Assembly: GCA_009760855.2 (NCBI GenBank) | Contig: WPIO01000116.1 | Location: 1 to 64,000 of the forward strand | DNA length: 64,000 bases | Direction: 5' to 3' | DNA from: Cristatella mucedo | Lineage: Eukaryota; Bryozoa; Phylactolaemata; Cristatellidae | Shown here: positions 33,990-45,428 of the stretch, piece by piece | Layout: each line of letters begins with the position of its first letter | How positions within the stretch are numbered: position 1 is the first letter of the stretch | Translations under genes and position numbers: made by a program | Notes under the pieces: model-generated | Databases searched by the model: none | Told to the model about the DNA's origin: nothing | What the model saw: only the letters and a program-made list of their open reading frames with translations

Positions 33990-35104
33990 AGAAAGTTCAT
34001 TTCGCACGAATCTAGTTGACGTTGCTTGCCATAAACAAGCGTGCAACATTGGTTTCTCCACTTTCATTGTAAACTGATGAAATGGTAAGGAAGCGTAAGA
34101 GACAAAGTCCCGACAGCGCGCTCGCCTGGAGTGACTCTTTCAAGTGATTAGCGTTGAGAAAATAATAATAATTCATTTGATATAGCCCCCTCAGAGAATT
34201 CAATCTCTTTCCAGGCACTTTACCTTTGCTACAAGGGATCCATCAACAACGAATAATCAAAGATAATCGATAAGAAAACGTTATGTCTGTGGTGGCGTCA
34301 CTTCATCGTTGAAACGACGCAGCTAAAGTCGTAGAGCAACTTTAACTGATTTAGCAGTATTACGCTGCATGTAAAACGAAATTGGTTCATATGGCTGACA
34401 GCACGAAGTCGGGTGACTCTACTTAAAAAAAATTTCACATTCGATCCTTTCAAGGAGAAGAACAATTATGCAATCCAGCAAACAATCGTTGTTGCTCCTG
34501 CTGCTAAAATCTTAAGATCGTAAGACCAAGCAATTATACTGTGCGACTTCAGCCAGGTGGCCCGTGGCTTACCGAACGCATGAAATTACTTAGCTTCCGG
34601 ACTTCTAGGGGCTAGGAAACTTTAGCTTCAGAAAGCTGTTAAAGGATCACGATAAACTGTCCATTGACGTGTCCATTAAAAGGTAACCTATTGCCTGCAA
34701 ATCCAGGGCATCAGATGGCAATGTCTATTTCCGATCGGAGGCTGAAGCAAGCTGAAGGTTTCACTGCGATGAACGACTTGCGGTTCGCAGAGGGTATCCT
34801 GATGTATGCAGCGTACCTGATTGCTTAGAAGTTCGGCAGTAGACCTGCTGAGCGCCCAAGCCTTAACGTCAAGGGGCCCAATTCCTTACATCAACCTTAC
34901 ATTTAATTCATCGTCCCGGTCGGTTGTAGAGCGGTCAATTCTTTACCTGTTGGCAGACCACATATTTAGCTCACAGGCCGCACCCAACATTTCCCAAGGT
35001 TGAAGCTAACACATAGAGTAATTAGTCCAGCCGCCCCATTCTGTTACAATAGATCATGGTCGTTGAACTATTGACAATCTCTGCGGTTACGATAACAGAC
35101 AGAT

Positions 35105-35715
35105 GTAGAATTCCAAGTTTGTGTTAGGCAACTTCGCAGAGTTATCCTAGATCTCCAATAGGCCTTTTTTAACTGACTTACGGATCTGTGGATATGAAAT
35201 AGAACAGCAATGCTGGCAAGGAAGTCGCTTCACGTTCCCAGGGCAGGGTCTCCAAAATTGTTTTCCATGATCTTCCTATGAAGGTCATGACAATATAAAG
35301 ACAGTAGATTTAAGCCAGATATAAGTATCCCTTAAGTATCCAACCCTTAATGCACTATGCAATAGTTGCAAATAGATATAACTACTGCTTATCAGTAAAT
35401 TTCCAAATTTCAGTACTCCCTAGAAACAAATACGCCGAGATAAAAACGGAGTGGGCAAAACATCAAAGTAGTCGTGCGAAGGATTGCAGAGCATTCAATT
35501 AAAATCAACCTCTATCTGTGTCCTTTACATGTCTCAGTATAAGAAGCAATAAGCATGAGATCAAGAAGTTTCAGAGATCGGCTTTACACAAACCAGCTAA
35601 AGCTCGCAAACACAATGCTAACCAATTCTTGAAATATGGATTTACCTGTACAGCTATAATTTATTGTTAATATTGATGGTTGAAATTGTATTAAAGGTGC
35701 ACAGTTTAGCCCTCT
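35105..35715 (+). repeat. Repeat B, copy 2
   Basis: Second copy of the 25090-25850 sequence, starting at the end of lectin unit 3. Confidence 0.75.
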
Positions 35716-36049
35716 GATCATACATTATTAATACAAGCTAATACTTAAAAAAAGCAGCACCAGATCAAGACTTAACTTAAAAACAACTTCTGCTCAGTTT
35801 TCCTTCTACTAGTTTTACTATCGAAGACAATGGAATGAGTCGTGGCAGACTAGCTGAACTCCTAGATCGAAAAACCCTTAATTGATGCCACTGAACTCCT
35901 AACGTCTGCATGAAATATCGCTTTGCTCTTTCCCTAAGTCGTCAGCTAAACTCGCCGATGAAATTCTGTAATACGTCACTTGGTGATATTCTTTAAGATT
36001 GTTGGCAAGTGACAATTCAAATTGTAAGCCCGAGCAAATACAGGCTACA
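35716..36049. other. Mostly unassigned, with a LINE-A RT scrap
   Basis: 35795-35872 (plus) matches LINE-A around the ERVVADQLNS region, like 13186-13261. Near 36045-36075 a short direct and inverted ATAATGCATTGTAGCCTGTA repeat is present. The rest is unrecognised. Confidence 0.5.
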
Positions 36050-37100
36050 ATGCATTATAATGCATTGTAGCCTGTAACTCCGCAAAGCCACTGTGACTAA
36101 GTGCGTCTTACGCTCGAGACTAATTCTGTAGTAGCCGTAGCTTTGCACTCAAAGCCTAAGCGGCTTTCGGTTAACGTGCTGGCACAAACCAACCTATTCT
36201 TAGGAAATGAAGAGAAATTGGGCGGCATAACTGAGTTGGCAGCAGTTGAGCAACCGAAGGAGTGGATAGCTTGGAAATAAAAGCTCAGGACCGCTCGAAG
36301 GGTTTTGCCACAGCCGTCAGCAGGAGAGTAGATCTTGTTTCTGATAATTATGAAAAAAAGAGTTAGACAGTCTACAACCTGGAGGGCTAAAGCATATGTA
36401 ATCGACAGTCTTTAAGCTCAATAGAGGAATGGCTGATTTACTGTCAGTATAATACACGAGGAACCGATGAGTCTGAAACAGGTGTAGCAGTTCAGTTAGG
36501 TATGAAAAAACAAGCCACTGAGTGCCTTCGGGGTCTGCCTAAAAACGTTACTCTGAATGCCTAAGTCCACCGGGAGCCGTTAAAGCTACGTCAGCAAGAG
36601 AAAAAATGACTGAACCTCTGGGAATTATTGCACTAGTCTCGCAACCATATTCATTGCCAGCAGCTGTAGGAAATGGTTTGCTTCTATAGCCCAGCCAAAA
36701 TGAAACAACAATAATCCAACCTGAACTATCTGGGGAGCTAATAATATTGTTTGCAATCGACCCTGGAAGATTGTCCCTAATCTTAGACAGAGATTAGACG
36801 TGATGGCTAACTGTGAAGGAAGTCTTCCCTAATAAAACCATCAAACTTGAGGATGTTTTTAAAGACAGGTTCAAATTATGAGCACACTGTGGCGGATGCA
36901 CAACAGCATCACCTATTAGAATAGCAAAGTGCCCTAGTCCAGCCACATGCTTAGCGTGTCCTGTTAGTAGCAGTTCCTTTGTATCATCATTTCGTTTAAG
37001 GAATTTTTTTCGATATTTAAGATTGATTTCCGAGAGGCCAGCATTCAGTTTATCAGTTGATGTAGACCATTTTCACGGTTTCTGGGACGTCATTCGCACA
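36050..37100 (-). mobile_element. LINE-C fragment, degraded
   Basis: On the minus strand it follows LINE-C from the KLNDDKT region to the 3' end (TAACTCCGCAAAGCC UTR), with many indels. It sits in tandem, same strand, behind the better copy at 37205-39176. Confidence 0.8.
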
Positions 37101-37204
37101 GCGTTGCGACGGAGCTAACGTTTGAACAGCGAAGCCCACACGTAGGAATTAAGGCAATGGTTTCACAGTTTTACTGTACTCAGGTTACAAAGGCCGGCAA
37201 GCGT

Positions 37205-39176
37205 ACATACTAGTATTTTAATGTAATGTAATGTAATGTAATGTAATGTAATGTAATGTAATGTATCTCCGTCTGTAACTCCACAAAGTCACAAAGACCA
37301 TGTGGGTGTTACGCAGGAGACTTTTGTATAGCGCACTCACAGCCTAAGCGGCTTTCGGTACGCATTCGGTAGCCAACAGACTTCGTCTCACGCAACAAAG
37401 AGAAAGTGGGAAGCATAGCAGAGTCAGGAGAGCAGTTGAGGTAGTGCATAGCATGGAAGTAGCAGCTCAGGACCGCTGAAAAAGATGTGCCATAGTCGGC
37501 AGTAGGAGAGTAGTTGTCGTTGCGTAAGAATTGAGGAAGCGAGTTCCACAGTCTAGGACCTGCAGAGCTAAAGCTTCTGTTGCCAACTGTCTTTAAGCGG
37601 AGGAATGAGACGGCTGATTTATTGTCCAGACAGGACCTGAGGGCGCGAACAGACTGAAACTGATGTAGCAGTTCAGCTAGGAACGAAGGAGCCAAGCCGT
37701 GGCGGGCCTTGTGGGTCAGCGTAAGAACTTTGCTCTGTATCCTTTACTCAACCGGCAACCATCCTAGCTCTTTAGCAAAGGTGACACGTGCTCAAACCGC
37801 TGGGACTTGAAGACTAGCCTTGCAGCCATATTCATAGTCCGCCGTTGTGGCATAATAGCTTTCTTTGGCAGCCCAGCCAAAAGGGAGTTACAATAATCAA
37901 GCCGAGACAGAACTAACGAGCTAGTTAAATTTTTTGCAAGCCACTATGGGAGATAGCTCCTAATCTTGGATAGGGATCGGATGTGATGGTTAGCTGTAGA
38001 GGCAGTCTTCTGAATGAAGCTTTTGAAATTGAGGCAGTTATCGAACAGGACGCCTAAATTACGAGCACGTGGTGAAGGTCGCACAATAGCATCACTTATT
38101 AGAAGAGCAAAGCCTTTTAATCCAGCCACACGCTTAGGGTGTCCTATGAGCAGCAGTTTGGTTTTATCGTCATTTAATTTCAGGAAGTTTTCCGACATCC
38201 AGGATCGAATGTCGGCAAGGCGAGCATTCAGTTTCTCAGTTGCTGCAGCAGATTCCGACGGTTTGAATGACACATACAACTGAGTATCGTCAGCATAGAA
38301 GTGATATCCTATTCCATGGGCCTTAATCACTTTTCCCAGAGGCTGTGTATAAATGGAGAACAGCAAGGGACCGAGAAAAGACCCTTGAGGGACTCCACAG
38401 GTGACCCTTCTCGTGTCTGAGACCTGACCCCCACACGACATGGATTGAACACGATCAGACAGGTAGGATTTAAACCACGCCAGTGCTTCGTCTGCCAGGC
38501 CGATCGTTGTTCTCACTCGTTCAAGCAGAACTTCGTGATCAATTGTGTCGAAGGCAGCAGACAGATCTAGCAGAGCTAGGGCAGTGACATTCCCGTCGTC
38601 GTTGCCACGTAGAATGTCATTGTTAAAACGGAGGAGAGCAGTTTCAGTAGAGTGCTGCCTCTTGAACCCTGATTGAAATGTTTCTGACATTCCATTATTT
38701 TCAATATGTTCAACCAGCTGCTTAGCAACAATTTTTTCAAGAATCTTTGATAAGAACGGAAGAAGGGAAACTGGACGATAGTTTGCTAGGACCTCTGTGT
38801 CTAATCCAGGCTTTTTAAGAATGGGTCAAACGATTGCCGATTTGAAGGACTTGGGGACGACCCCTTTTCCCAAAGAAGCATTAAAAATCTTGGTTATGGC
38901 ATGGCTAAGTTGGTCTGCTAGTGAAGACCACAGAGATGAAGGTATAGGGTCTTCAGGAGACGAGCTCTTTTTGCTAGACCTTATTAAGGCAGACACCTCA
39001 CAGGCAGAAACATCGAGAACCTATTAAGAAAGGTCACAGGTTGAGGAACGGCGATTGCTTTGGTCGGAGGGGCTTAATGGAGGCACGAATGTGCACAATT
39101 TTTTCAGTAAAGAAGGCTGAAAACTTTTCGGCTGAGCCCTTAATATCTGGGGAGTCTGACCTCACACCATTTTAGC
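37205..39176 (-). mobile_element. LINE-C copy with reverse transcriptase
   Basis: The minus strand from about 39170 holds the N-terminal RT region in broken frames, then an open 248-codon stretch (37944-38690) with LDLSAAFDTID (residues 41-51), CGVPQGSFLGP and FYADDTQLY (YADD 132-135). A degraded C-terminal domain (RSFSSAGPRLWNSLPQFLRN) follows, then the UTR and an (ATTAC)n tail. L2/CR1-type, but a family separate from LINE-A, with a different tail and different C-terminal sequence. 5' cut by repeat F. Confidence 0.92.
37213..37266. repeat. (TAATG)n tail array
   Basis: About ten tandem TAATG units, the (ATTAC)n tail of the LINE-C copy read on the minus strand. Confidence 0.9.
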
Positions 39177-39177
39177 T

Positions 39178-39208
39178 GTCTGGTATGCTGCTCCAAAGCG
39201 AAAGGAGT

Positions 39209-39282
<74 letters not shown>

Positions 39283-39505
39283 AGGAAGAAAGGGTGTATC
39301 TTGTGCTCACAGGCCGGTGAATGGCGTGGTCGTTCTAAATAAAATGCCACATGGTCAGTGGATACGGCCAGGTTGCCGTGAATCACGAGCTCTCACACAG
39401 CACACGAATGGTCAAGCGGAGTGGCGTGAGTCCGGCTGGGGTGGAACGACGCGGCGATGTCACGCCCCCCCCCCAGTTAAACGGTAAGTCTCAATAGCTT
39501 CAAAT
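39178..39505 (+). repeat. Repeat F with (GA)n, copy 2
   Basis: Same head, (GA)n run (about 39212-39275) and body as 26803-27147, ending CCCCAGTTAAAC. It lies between LINE-C (minus) and LINE-A (plus). Confidence 0.75.
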
Positions 39506-40790
39506 GTTTGATGTCCTATCTCAGTGAGAGTCACCAGAGTAATGGCGTGAATAGACACAGATCATCCGAGGTACCTCTGAAATATTGGGTACCTCAGGGC
39601 TCCGTGCTTGGTCCCGTTCTTTTCACGGTTTATACTCTCCCTCTTAAAGATGTCATTGCCAAGAAAAATCTAGGCTTTCACTTCTATGCGGATGGCACTC
39701 AGTTCTACCTTTGCTTTGCTCCCCACCAGCCCTCAAGCACATCGTATTCTGTCAACTCCCTCGCTGCTTGTATAGATTACATCTGCACATGGATGGCGGC
39801 CAATTTTCTTACATTGAATGGTGATAAAACTACCTTACTATGTATGAATAAACCAAGTGTGATTCAAAAATTGAAAAGGCGAAGACTCAAAATCGGCTCT
39901 GCCAGCATATCTCCTGTTGAATCTGCACTAAATCTGGTTGTCATTTTCTAAAGTGACCTTTCGTTAGACGACCACATCGGCTTCACAATCAAGTTTGCCT
40001 GCTTTCAGCCACTTATTATTGCTGAAATTAGGGCTTGTTCAAATAGGAAAACCACATCTATGTTGGTCCATGCATTTGTGACATCCCGTCTTGACTTCTG
40101 TAACTCACTGCTTGCTGGCCTACCGGCATGTGCAATCAGGCACTGGTGTCAAACTCCGCAGCTAGGCTTGTATGTCGTCAGCGTTGCAGTTGCCAGATCA
40201 CACCACTTCTCGCCGACCTGCACTGGATATCAGTCAAGCAACGAATCGACTTCAAAGTTCTGTCGCTCCCTTTTAGGTCCATTCATTCTTTGGCTCCAGC
40301 CTACCTTTCAGATGTACTCCCCCACCAGGCTAAGCATCGTACCACCTGCTTTTAGGAATCGAACTGTTTACCTATACCTCGTACAAACCTCAGATCCTTT
40401 GGAGACCGTGCCTGTAGTTCTAGTGCTTCCAAAGCCTGGAACTCACTTCCAATTTCGTCACGACATCCCCTGACTTGACCTCATTTAAAAAGAAATTAAA
40501 AACGCACCTTTTTCTGACAGCGTTTAGTGGGTCCCTTCGATTCGTCCTTTATATGGTTATGCGTACTGACACTATTGAATGCTGCCACTAACCACACTTG
40601 CATGCTGACCCTTTGCATGTCACCCCTAACCATGTTATTAACCATATTAACCTAAATGATATTCATGTTCTTTATTGAGCATGCTACCATTAACTATTCG
40701 ATCGTGTTTCCTTTGCAGTAAATGTAAAACACGTGGAAAGAGATTGAGTTCTTTGAGAGTGCTTTATTAAGTTTATTATTATTAATATGT
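39506..40790 (+). mobile_element. LINE-A 3' half
   Basis: From SYLSESHQS just before the GVPQGS box (here WVPQGSVLGP), through YADG in place of YADD, to the C-terminal domain and UTR with a degraded hairpin and (ATT)n. The frame is broken in several places after about 39951. Confidence 0.9.
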
Positions 40791-41265
40791 CTAGCCACTT
40801 GTCAGCTGTCCAAAAGATTATACATTCAAGAAATGAGAAGTCAATTTTGTAGGCTGCGGTAGCCACAGCATGAAATTGACAGGAGTTCATAGCGCAAATC
40901 GAGATTCCGTGTCCTTACCTGTTTTGGAACAATTGAGAGCTCCTATTTATTCTTTTTCAAGGTAAACCCTGAGGTTGGCAAGAACTGGAGAAATGCTTCA
41001 CCCTCACTCTCAAACGCGACTCTGCATGAGCAGAGGCTGTGAAAAATGAAAAACTATCAATGATTGAATGAACAGCGTTGTAGGCGTTGTTTGGGAGCAA
41101 CTCTTTGAGGTCACAAGTGGAACACTTCAAGCAAGAAGTAAAGCGGGCATTATCTTACTTTGTATTTTGAACTTTCACTTTTTGGCACGCTGTCATTTCG
41201 GCAAAGCATTTCAAAAAGATTGATCAAGTTCACGTAAGACTGCAGGATTTAAAGATGAACTTGAC
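40791..41265. other. Unassigned
   Basis: No gene, RNA or repeat recognised. Confidence 0.5.
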
Positions 41266-41269
41266 CTCA

Positions 41270-41520
41270 CTACCGACGAAAGTCACAGCGTCCCCTGACA
41301 TGACGACATTTAAAACGAAGCTTAAAGAGCGCCTGTTTATTACAGCATATGGCGGTTCTTTGTAATTCGTTCTTCGTGTGCATGTACCTGCTTACACTAT
41401 TCATCCTGCATGCAGATGTTACCACCAATCATTTGTTAATGCTTTCTATATAGCATCTTAACGTGCCAAGAGAAAGATTCAATTTTCTGAGGACGGTATG
41501 CAAATGCGTTATTATTATTA
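41270..41520 (+). mobile_element. LINE-A-related 3' end
   Basis: End of a LINE ORF (DMTTFKTKLKERLFITAYGG-like) plus UTR and (ATT)n. A diverged subfamily also seen at 43322-43510 and 43890-44165. Confidence 0.75.
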
Positions 41521-41612
41521 TAAAATACTTATTGTCACAAATCACACGACTCGGCACCAAAGACCAGACAGGGACTCTTGTCTTTCATTGTCAGTCACGC
41601 AGAAGGTGTGTT

Positions 41613-42056
41613 TGTAGCGCAGCACCAGCCTTGGCTCAATTTTAGGACGCACAAGAACTGCTCAGCAAGCAAAAGCTTAAGAGCGAGCCAGGTAGGTCTG
41701 GGACCAGCGGTGGCGATTCGGCCATGCGAATTGGACTTCTACCCGCAAGAGCGGCTGATCAATACCGGCTGACCTGTCAACCTCGGCCATAACTCTATCC
41801 AAAAAAGAATCATCTGGAATCTTTTCGGTATTCAAGCAGGACGGGGTGGCTCATCCGGTGGTGGAGCAATAGTATAAATTCCTTGCCGTAATGGCCCACG
41901 GCGTTCGGCCACTTTCGGCTCTTGCCCCATTTTCTAATTTAAGCGTAGAGCGACGCTCGCTCAGCTCTTCGGCTCTTTCTTCGGCCTCGTTTGGACGCCG
42001 TCGCCAGTAGTTGCCGGACTCGTCTACTCTGACAACGAGGGATGAGAGCGGGCTGT
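41613..42056 (-). mobile_element. LTR2 partial copy, reverse orientation
   Basis: The minus strand matches the right half of the 57211-58539 element (shared AGCGAGCGTCGCTC, ATGGGGCAAGAGC, CCATTACGG.AAGGAAT, and the end CGCTACA). Its terminus TGTAGCGC starts at 41613. The left part of the LTR is missing beyond about 42056. Confidence 0.75.
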
Positions 42057-42159
42057 TTTTTTGCGTTTCTTCTGTTATGGAGCTATTTTGCCGCAATTTT
42101 TTGCAAGGAAGGGGCGCGATTTGGAGCTTCGTTCCCGGGCGCCGAAATGTCTAGCTACG

Positions 42160-42333
42160 CCACCCCGACGGCACACTACAAGAGGCTGTAGGTTTTCACG
42201 ACCGGCCTGTGGTCGTGGGTTCGAATCCGATGATGGGCGATCCTGTATTGCCGCTGCAAGCGGTTGTGATATTCATAAAAGCTCTGCTGTCGCTATGCAA
42301 CAGATGCAGTTAAATCAGCTAGTATTTTTACGC
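42160..42333 (+). mobile_element. tRNA-derived SINE (family G)
   Basis: A head with a degraded box A (GACGGCACACTACAAGAGG), box B GGTTCGAATCC at 42218-42228, then the shared body and AAATCAGCTAGTATTT end. It lies about 370 bp upstream of the SVIP start codon. Confidence 0.8.
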
Positions 42334-42359
42334 TACTGTACAGCGCCACTGCTAGGTAG

Positions 42360-43240
42360 CGGCCGCCCCTTCGTATTCTCTGCGAGGTGAAGGAAGGACC
42401 AATCAGACTACGCGCTTTTGATCGGGCTACTTCCAGTGGGTCGTCCGATCGAGGTACGACTTCTGGCACGACAACTCTATTCTCGGTACCGAAATTCTAT
42501 GAATTTTGGCACCGCGTTCGGATGTGCTTAACGAAGACGATTCGTGCGCGGGATATTTTACCCACGCGGCTACCCCTTGAACCGCTGCAAAAGCTTCAGC
42601 TCAGCGATGCGGGGGCGTGGCTGCGATGCACGTGACTTGTGTCGCGCCGGAAGCGTACGGGTAGCGTTTAGCTAGCGGCGTCGTCGACTCTGCTGAGCAG
42701 ATGGGGCTCTGCTGGCCGTGCTTGCAAGGGAGTGCTGACGCTGAAACGCACGAGCCTTCGCCGGTAGGCGTCGCTTTGCCGCTCTTGGGCGTCTGCTGGC
42801 AGCTAGTCAGACTGAAGCGCTTCAGGTCGCCTAGCCGACATCTATTGCGGCAGACGCAGCGCGTGCGAGAAGCTGCTGTCTGTCGGCTGCTGCCGCCACA
42901 CTGCGCTCGCTGGTTCCGCTGCCGCTACATCCGGCGCGCGTGCGGGCGTCTCCGCCGCCGCGTCCTTGCGGCTAGTAACTCTTGGCGTCCCCGGACGGCT
43001 GCTGGCGGCGGCTCTGCTAGCGTCGATGCCGTGCATCGGCCTGCCCAATGGTGAGCAGCGGGCCGCGAGTGGCGCCGCCGCCGCCGCGGCGAGTTCGTGG
43101 CGCAGCGACGTCAGCTCTCAACTACCGGCTGCAGGATGGCGTCATTTTCTTGGCCTGGGCGTACGAGCAGTGTTGCATTGCGCCCTTGATCCGACCCGCT
43201 CAGCTCTATATGTGTGCTCGCGTGAATGTATGTACGCAGC
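42360..43240 (+). promoter_or_regulatory. SVIP: CpG-rich promoter region of SVIP
   Basis: GC- and CpG-dense sequence around the first SVIP exon. Motifs before the ATG are CCAAT at 42399-42403 (in ACCAATCAG), a GC/KLF-like GGGGGCGTGG at 42611-42620, an E-box CACGTGAC at 42629-42636 and an ETS-type CCGGAAG at 42647-42653. No TATA box is evident. This is the motif mix of a TATA-less housekeeping promoter. The transcription start is not determined. The CpG richness continues into intron 1. Confidence 0.6.
42701..42763 (+). CDS. SVIP: SVIP exon 1
   Basis: First coding exon of small VCP/p97-interacting protein, an inhibitor of ER-associated degradation that tethers the p97 ATPase to membranes. The 21 codons begin MGLCWPC: Gly2 is the N-myristoylation site and Cys4/Cys7 are likely palmitoylation sites, as in vertebrate SVIP. 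The exon ends EPSP in phase 0 with donor CCG|GTAGGC. Joined to 49504-49677 and 51513-51527 it gives an 83-residue protein (human SVIP is 77). The first start codon is used because the myristoylation motif begins there. Intron 1 is 6.7 kb and holds most of the LINE pieces at 43.3-49.3 kb. Confidence 0.9.
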
Positions 43241-43321
43241 GGTGAATGGGATTTTGGGAGCTTGCTACTTTGTAAGAGAACCGGAGTCACTCTAAGAGAA
43301 AATAGTTAGCCTCTCTTCTTT

Positions 43322-43510
43322 GATAATAATTATGATAATAATACATTTGTCTAGCGCCTCGGGGAACTGAATATCTTTCTAGGCACTTTCCATATGCTTA
43401 CAGAAATTACCAAAATGTTTGGTGGTAACATCCGCAGGCAGCAGGCGCAGTGTAAGCAAGCACATGCACACGAAGGACGAATCTCATAGGCCCACCTAAT
43501 GCTGTCAACA
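43322..43510 (-). mobile_element. LINE-A-related tail, in SVIP intron 1
   Basis: (AAT)-rich tail, hairpin side (CGCCTCGGGGAACTGAATATC) and UTR on the minus strand, diverged subfamily. 43511-43885 after it is unassigned. Confidence 0.75.
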
Positions 43511-43889
43511 CCATACCAGTCAACACAGTATTGCTGCCGCCATCATCTGCTGCATGGACGCCTCACAGAGGCTGGTGTGGCAGCTTGTTTTCTTTAATAA
43601 TTACAATAACAATAAGCCATACGTATAGCTTCCTAAGAGAACTTAATTTCAAGTCATGGACTACAACTCACTGCTGCCAGAGAAGCAATAACGAACCAGT
43701 CAGCTGACAAAAAGCAAGATATCCTGCTTAGGCAAGCGTGCGCAAGCCCGAAATTAATATTCAATGGCAAGCATACAAAAGCGCAAGAGGCACTCGCGGC
43801 TTAGTTAGTTGGACCCTTGGTTTGTAGCTGTCGCTGGTAGGCAAAGGGAACATGAAATAACACACGACCAGTGGAATGTTATACACAAG

Positions 43890-44165
43890 CATGGCACTGC
43901 TATTCTAGAACTCACTACGGATGCATGGCACATTGTCCCTTGACATGATGATATTTAAAAAGAAGCTTAAAACGCACCTGTTTACTACAGCATCAGGTGG
44001 GTCTATGTGATTCGTCCTTCGTTTAATTGTGCTTATTCTGTGCTTGCTGCTTGCGAATGTTACCACCAATCGTTTGGTAAGTTTTTCTGTAAAGAATCTG
44101 TAAAGTGCCTGAACAGAGATTAAGTCGCCAGAGGACACTGTACAAATGTATTATTATTATTATGG
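43890..44165 (+). mobile_element. LINE-A-related 3' end, in SVIP intron 1
   Basis: ORF end (DMMIFKKKLKTHLFTTAS-like) and UTR to an (ATT)n tail, on the plus strand. Of the same diverged subfamily as 43322-43510 but facing it. Confidence 0.75.
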
Positions 44166-44194
44166 GCCTTCTAGGCCAGGTCGTATAGCCCACT

Positions 44195-44445
44195 TGGTCA
44201 GAATTGCAAACTCGTCGATCATGTCAGCCAGTGTCGTGTTGTAGCATTATACCAATTTCAACAGGTCGGATGGGTTATTGAGCAGCAGCAGGGGCAGAAT
44301 CGATGTCGAGGTCCTTATGATAATGATAAATGACACTAATGCACTTAATAAAGCACCCTCAGAGAACTCAATCTCTTTCTAGGCGCTTTACATTTGCTGC
44401 AAAGGGAAATGCAATTGAATGGTGAGTAATATCATGCTTGTCCTT
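44195..44445 (-). mobile_element. Two LINE-A scraps, in SVIP intron 1
   Basis: 44195-44312 matches the endonuclease-RT linker region (near 22290-22420). 44313-44445 is a separate tail with hairpin and UTR. Both on the minus strand. Confidence 0.75.
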
Positions 44446-44477
44446 AAAGTTTTGCAATTGACCTGTGACTTTAGATG

Positions 44478-44938
44478 TAATGTAATCTCCATCTGTAACT
44501 CGATAAAGCCATAAAGACTAAGTGGGTGTTACGTAGGAGAGTTTTGTGTTGCCCACTCGCAGCCTAAGTGGCTTTTGGTACGCATTCGGTAGCCAACAGA
44601 CTTCATCTCACGCAACAAAGAGAAAGTGGGAAGCATAGCAGAGTCAGGAGAGCAAGTTGAGGTAGTGAGTAGCATTGAAGTAGCATCTCAGGACTGCTGA
44701 ACAGGTTGAGCCATAGTCGACAGCAGGAGAGTAGTTGGTGTTGCGTAAGAATTGTGGAAGCGAGTTCCACAGTCTAGGACCTGCATAGCTAAAGTTTCTG
44801 TCGCCAACAGTCTTTAAGCAAAGGAATGGAACAGCTAATTTCTTGTCCATACAGGACCTGAGAGCACGAAGAGGCTGAAACCGGTCAGTTCAGCAAGGTA
44901 TGGAGGAGCCAAACAGTAGCTGGCCTTGTGGGTCAGGG
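44478..44938 (-). mobile_element. LINE-C, downstream half of a split copy
   Basis: LINE-C 3' UTR and C-terminal domain (GDRNFSYAGPRLWNSLPQFLRN) on the minus strand. Its other half continues at 45429 after a LINE-A insertion. Confidence 0.85.
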
Positions 44939-45428
44939 CAATAATAATTATAATAATGCACTTATTAAAGCGCCCTCAGAGAACTCAATCTCTCTCTAGG
45001 CGCTTTACATTTGCTGCAAAGGGAAATGCAATTGAATGGTGAGTAATATCATGCTTGATAAACAAGCATGAATAACATGGTTAGGGGTGACATGCACAGG
45101 GTCAGCGTGCAAGTGTGGTTAGTGGCAGCATGCACAGTGTCAGCATGCATAAGCACATGAAGGACGAATCACAAGGACCCACTAAATGCTGTCCTAAATA
45201 GGTGTGTTTTTAAGTTCTTTTTACATGTGGTCAGGTCAGGGGATGTTCTCACGCAGGTCAGGAGGGAGTTCCAGGCTTTGGGAGCATACGAACTAAATGC
45301 ATGGTCTTCTGAGGATTTGAGGTTTGTACGAAGTATTGGTAGACTTTTGGATTCCGAAAAGCAGATGGTACGATGCTTGGCCTGGTGGGGAAGTATATCT
45401 GAGAGATAGGCTGGAGCCAAAAAATGAA
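44939..45428 (-). mobile_element. LINE-A inserted into LINE-C
   Basis: (AAT)n, hairpin, UTR and about 90 codons of the ORF2 C-terminus (SSEDHAFSSYAPKAWNSLLT) on the minus strand. It interrupts the LINE-C phrase GGGTCAG..GTAAGAACTTTGCTC. Confidence 0.9.

Larger units (their letters stand above)
31549..35105 (+). repeat. C-type lectin unit 3
   Basis: Aligns with unit 2 from its TAAGCCTTTACGGGA segment (about 14845) to its GAACTATT..AATCTCTG segment (about 17880). It carries both CTLD exons (32107-32247, 33709-33989), the intron LINE composite (about 32650-33070) and the downstream flank with an old LINE tail (about 34160-34240). Private to this unit is a LINE-A insertion at about 33080-33640, just upstream of the terminal exon. 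It is more diverged from units 1 and 2 than they are from each other. Confidence 0.85.

Noticed and set aside
42218-42228. Possible tRNA gene (GGTTCGAATCC)
   Set aside because: No cloverleaf can be drawn and the sequence belongs to the dispersed SINE family.
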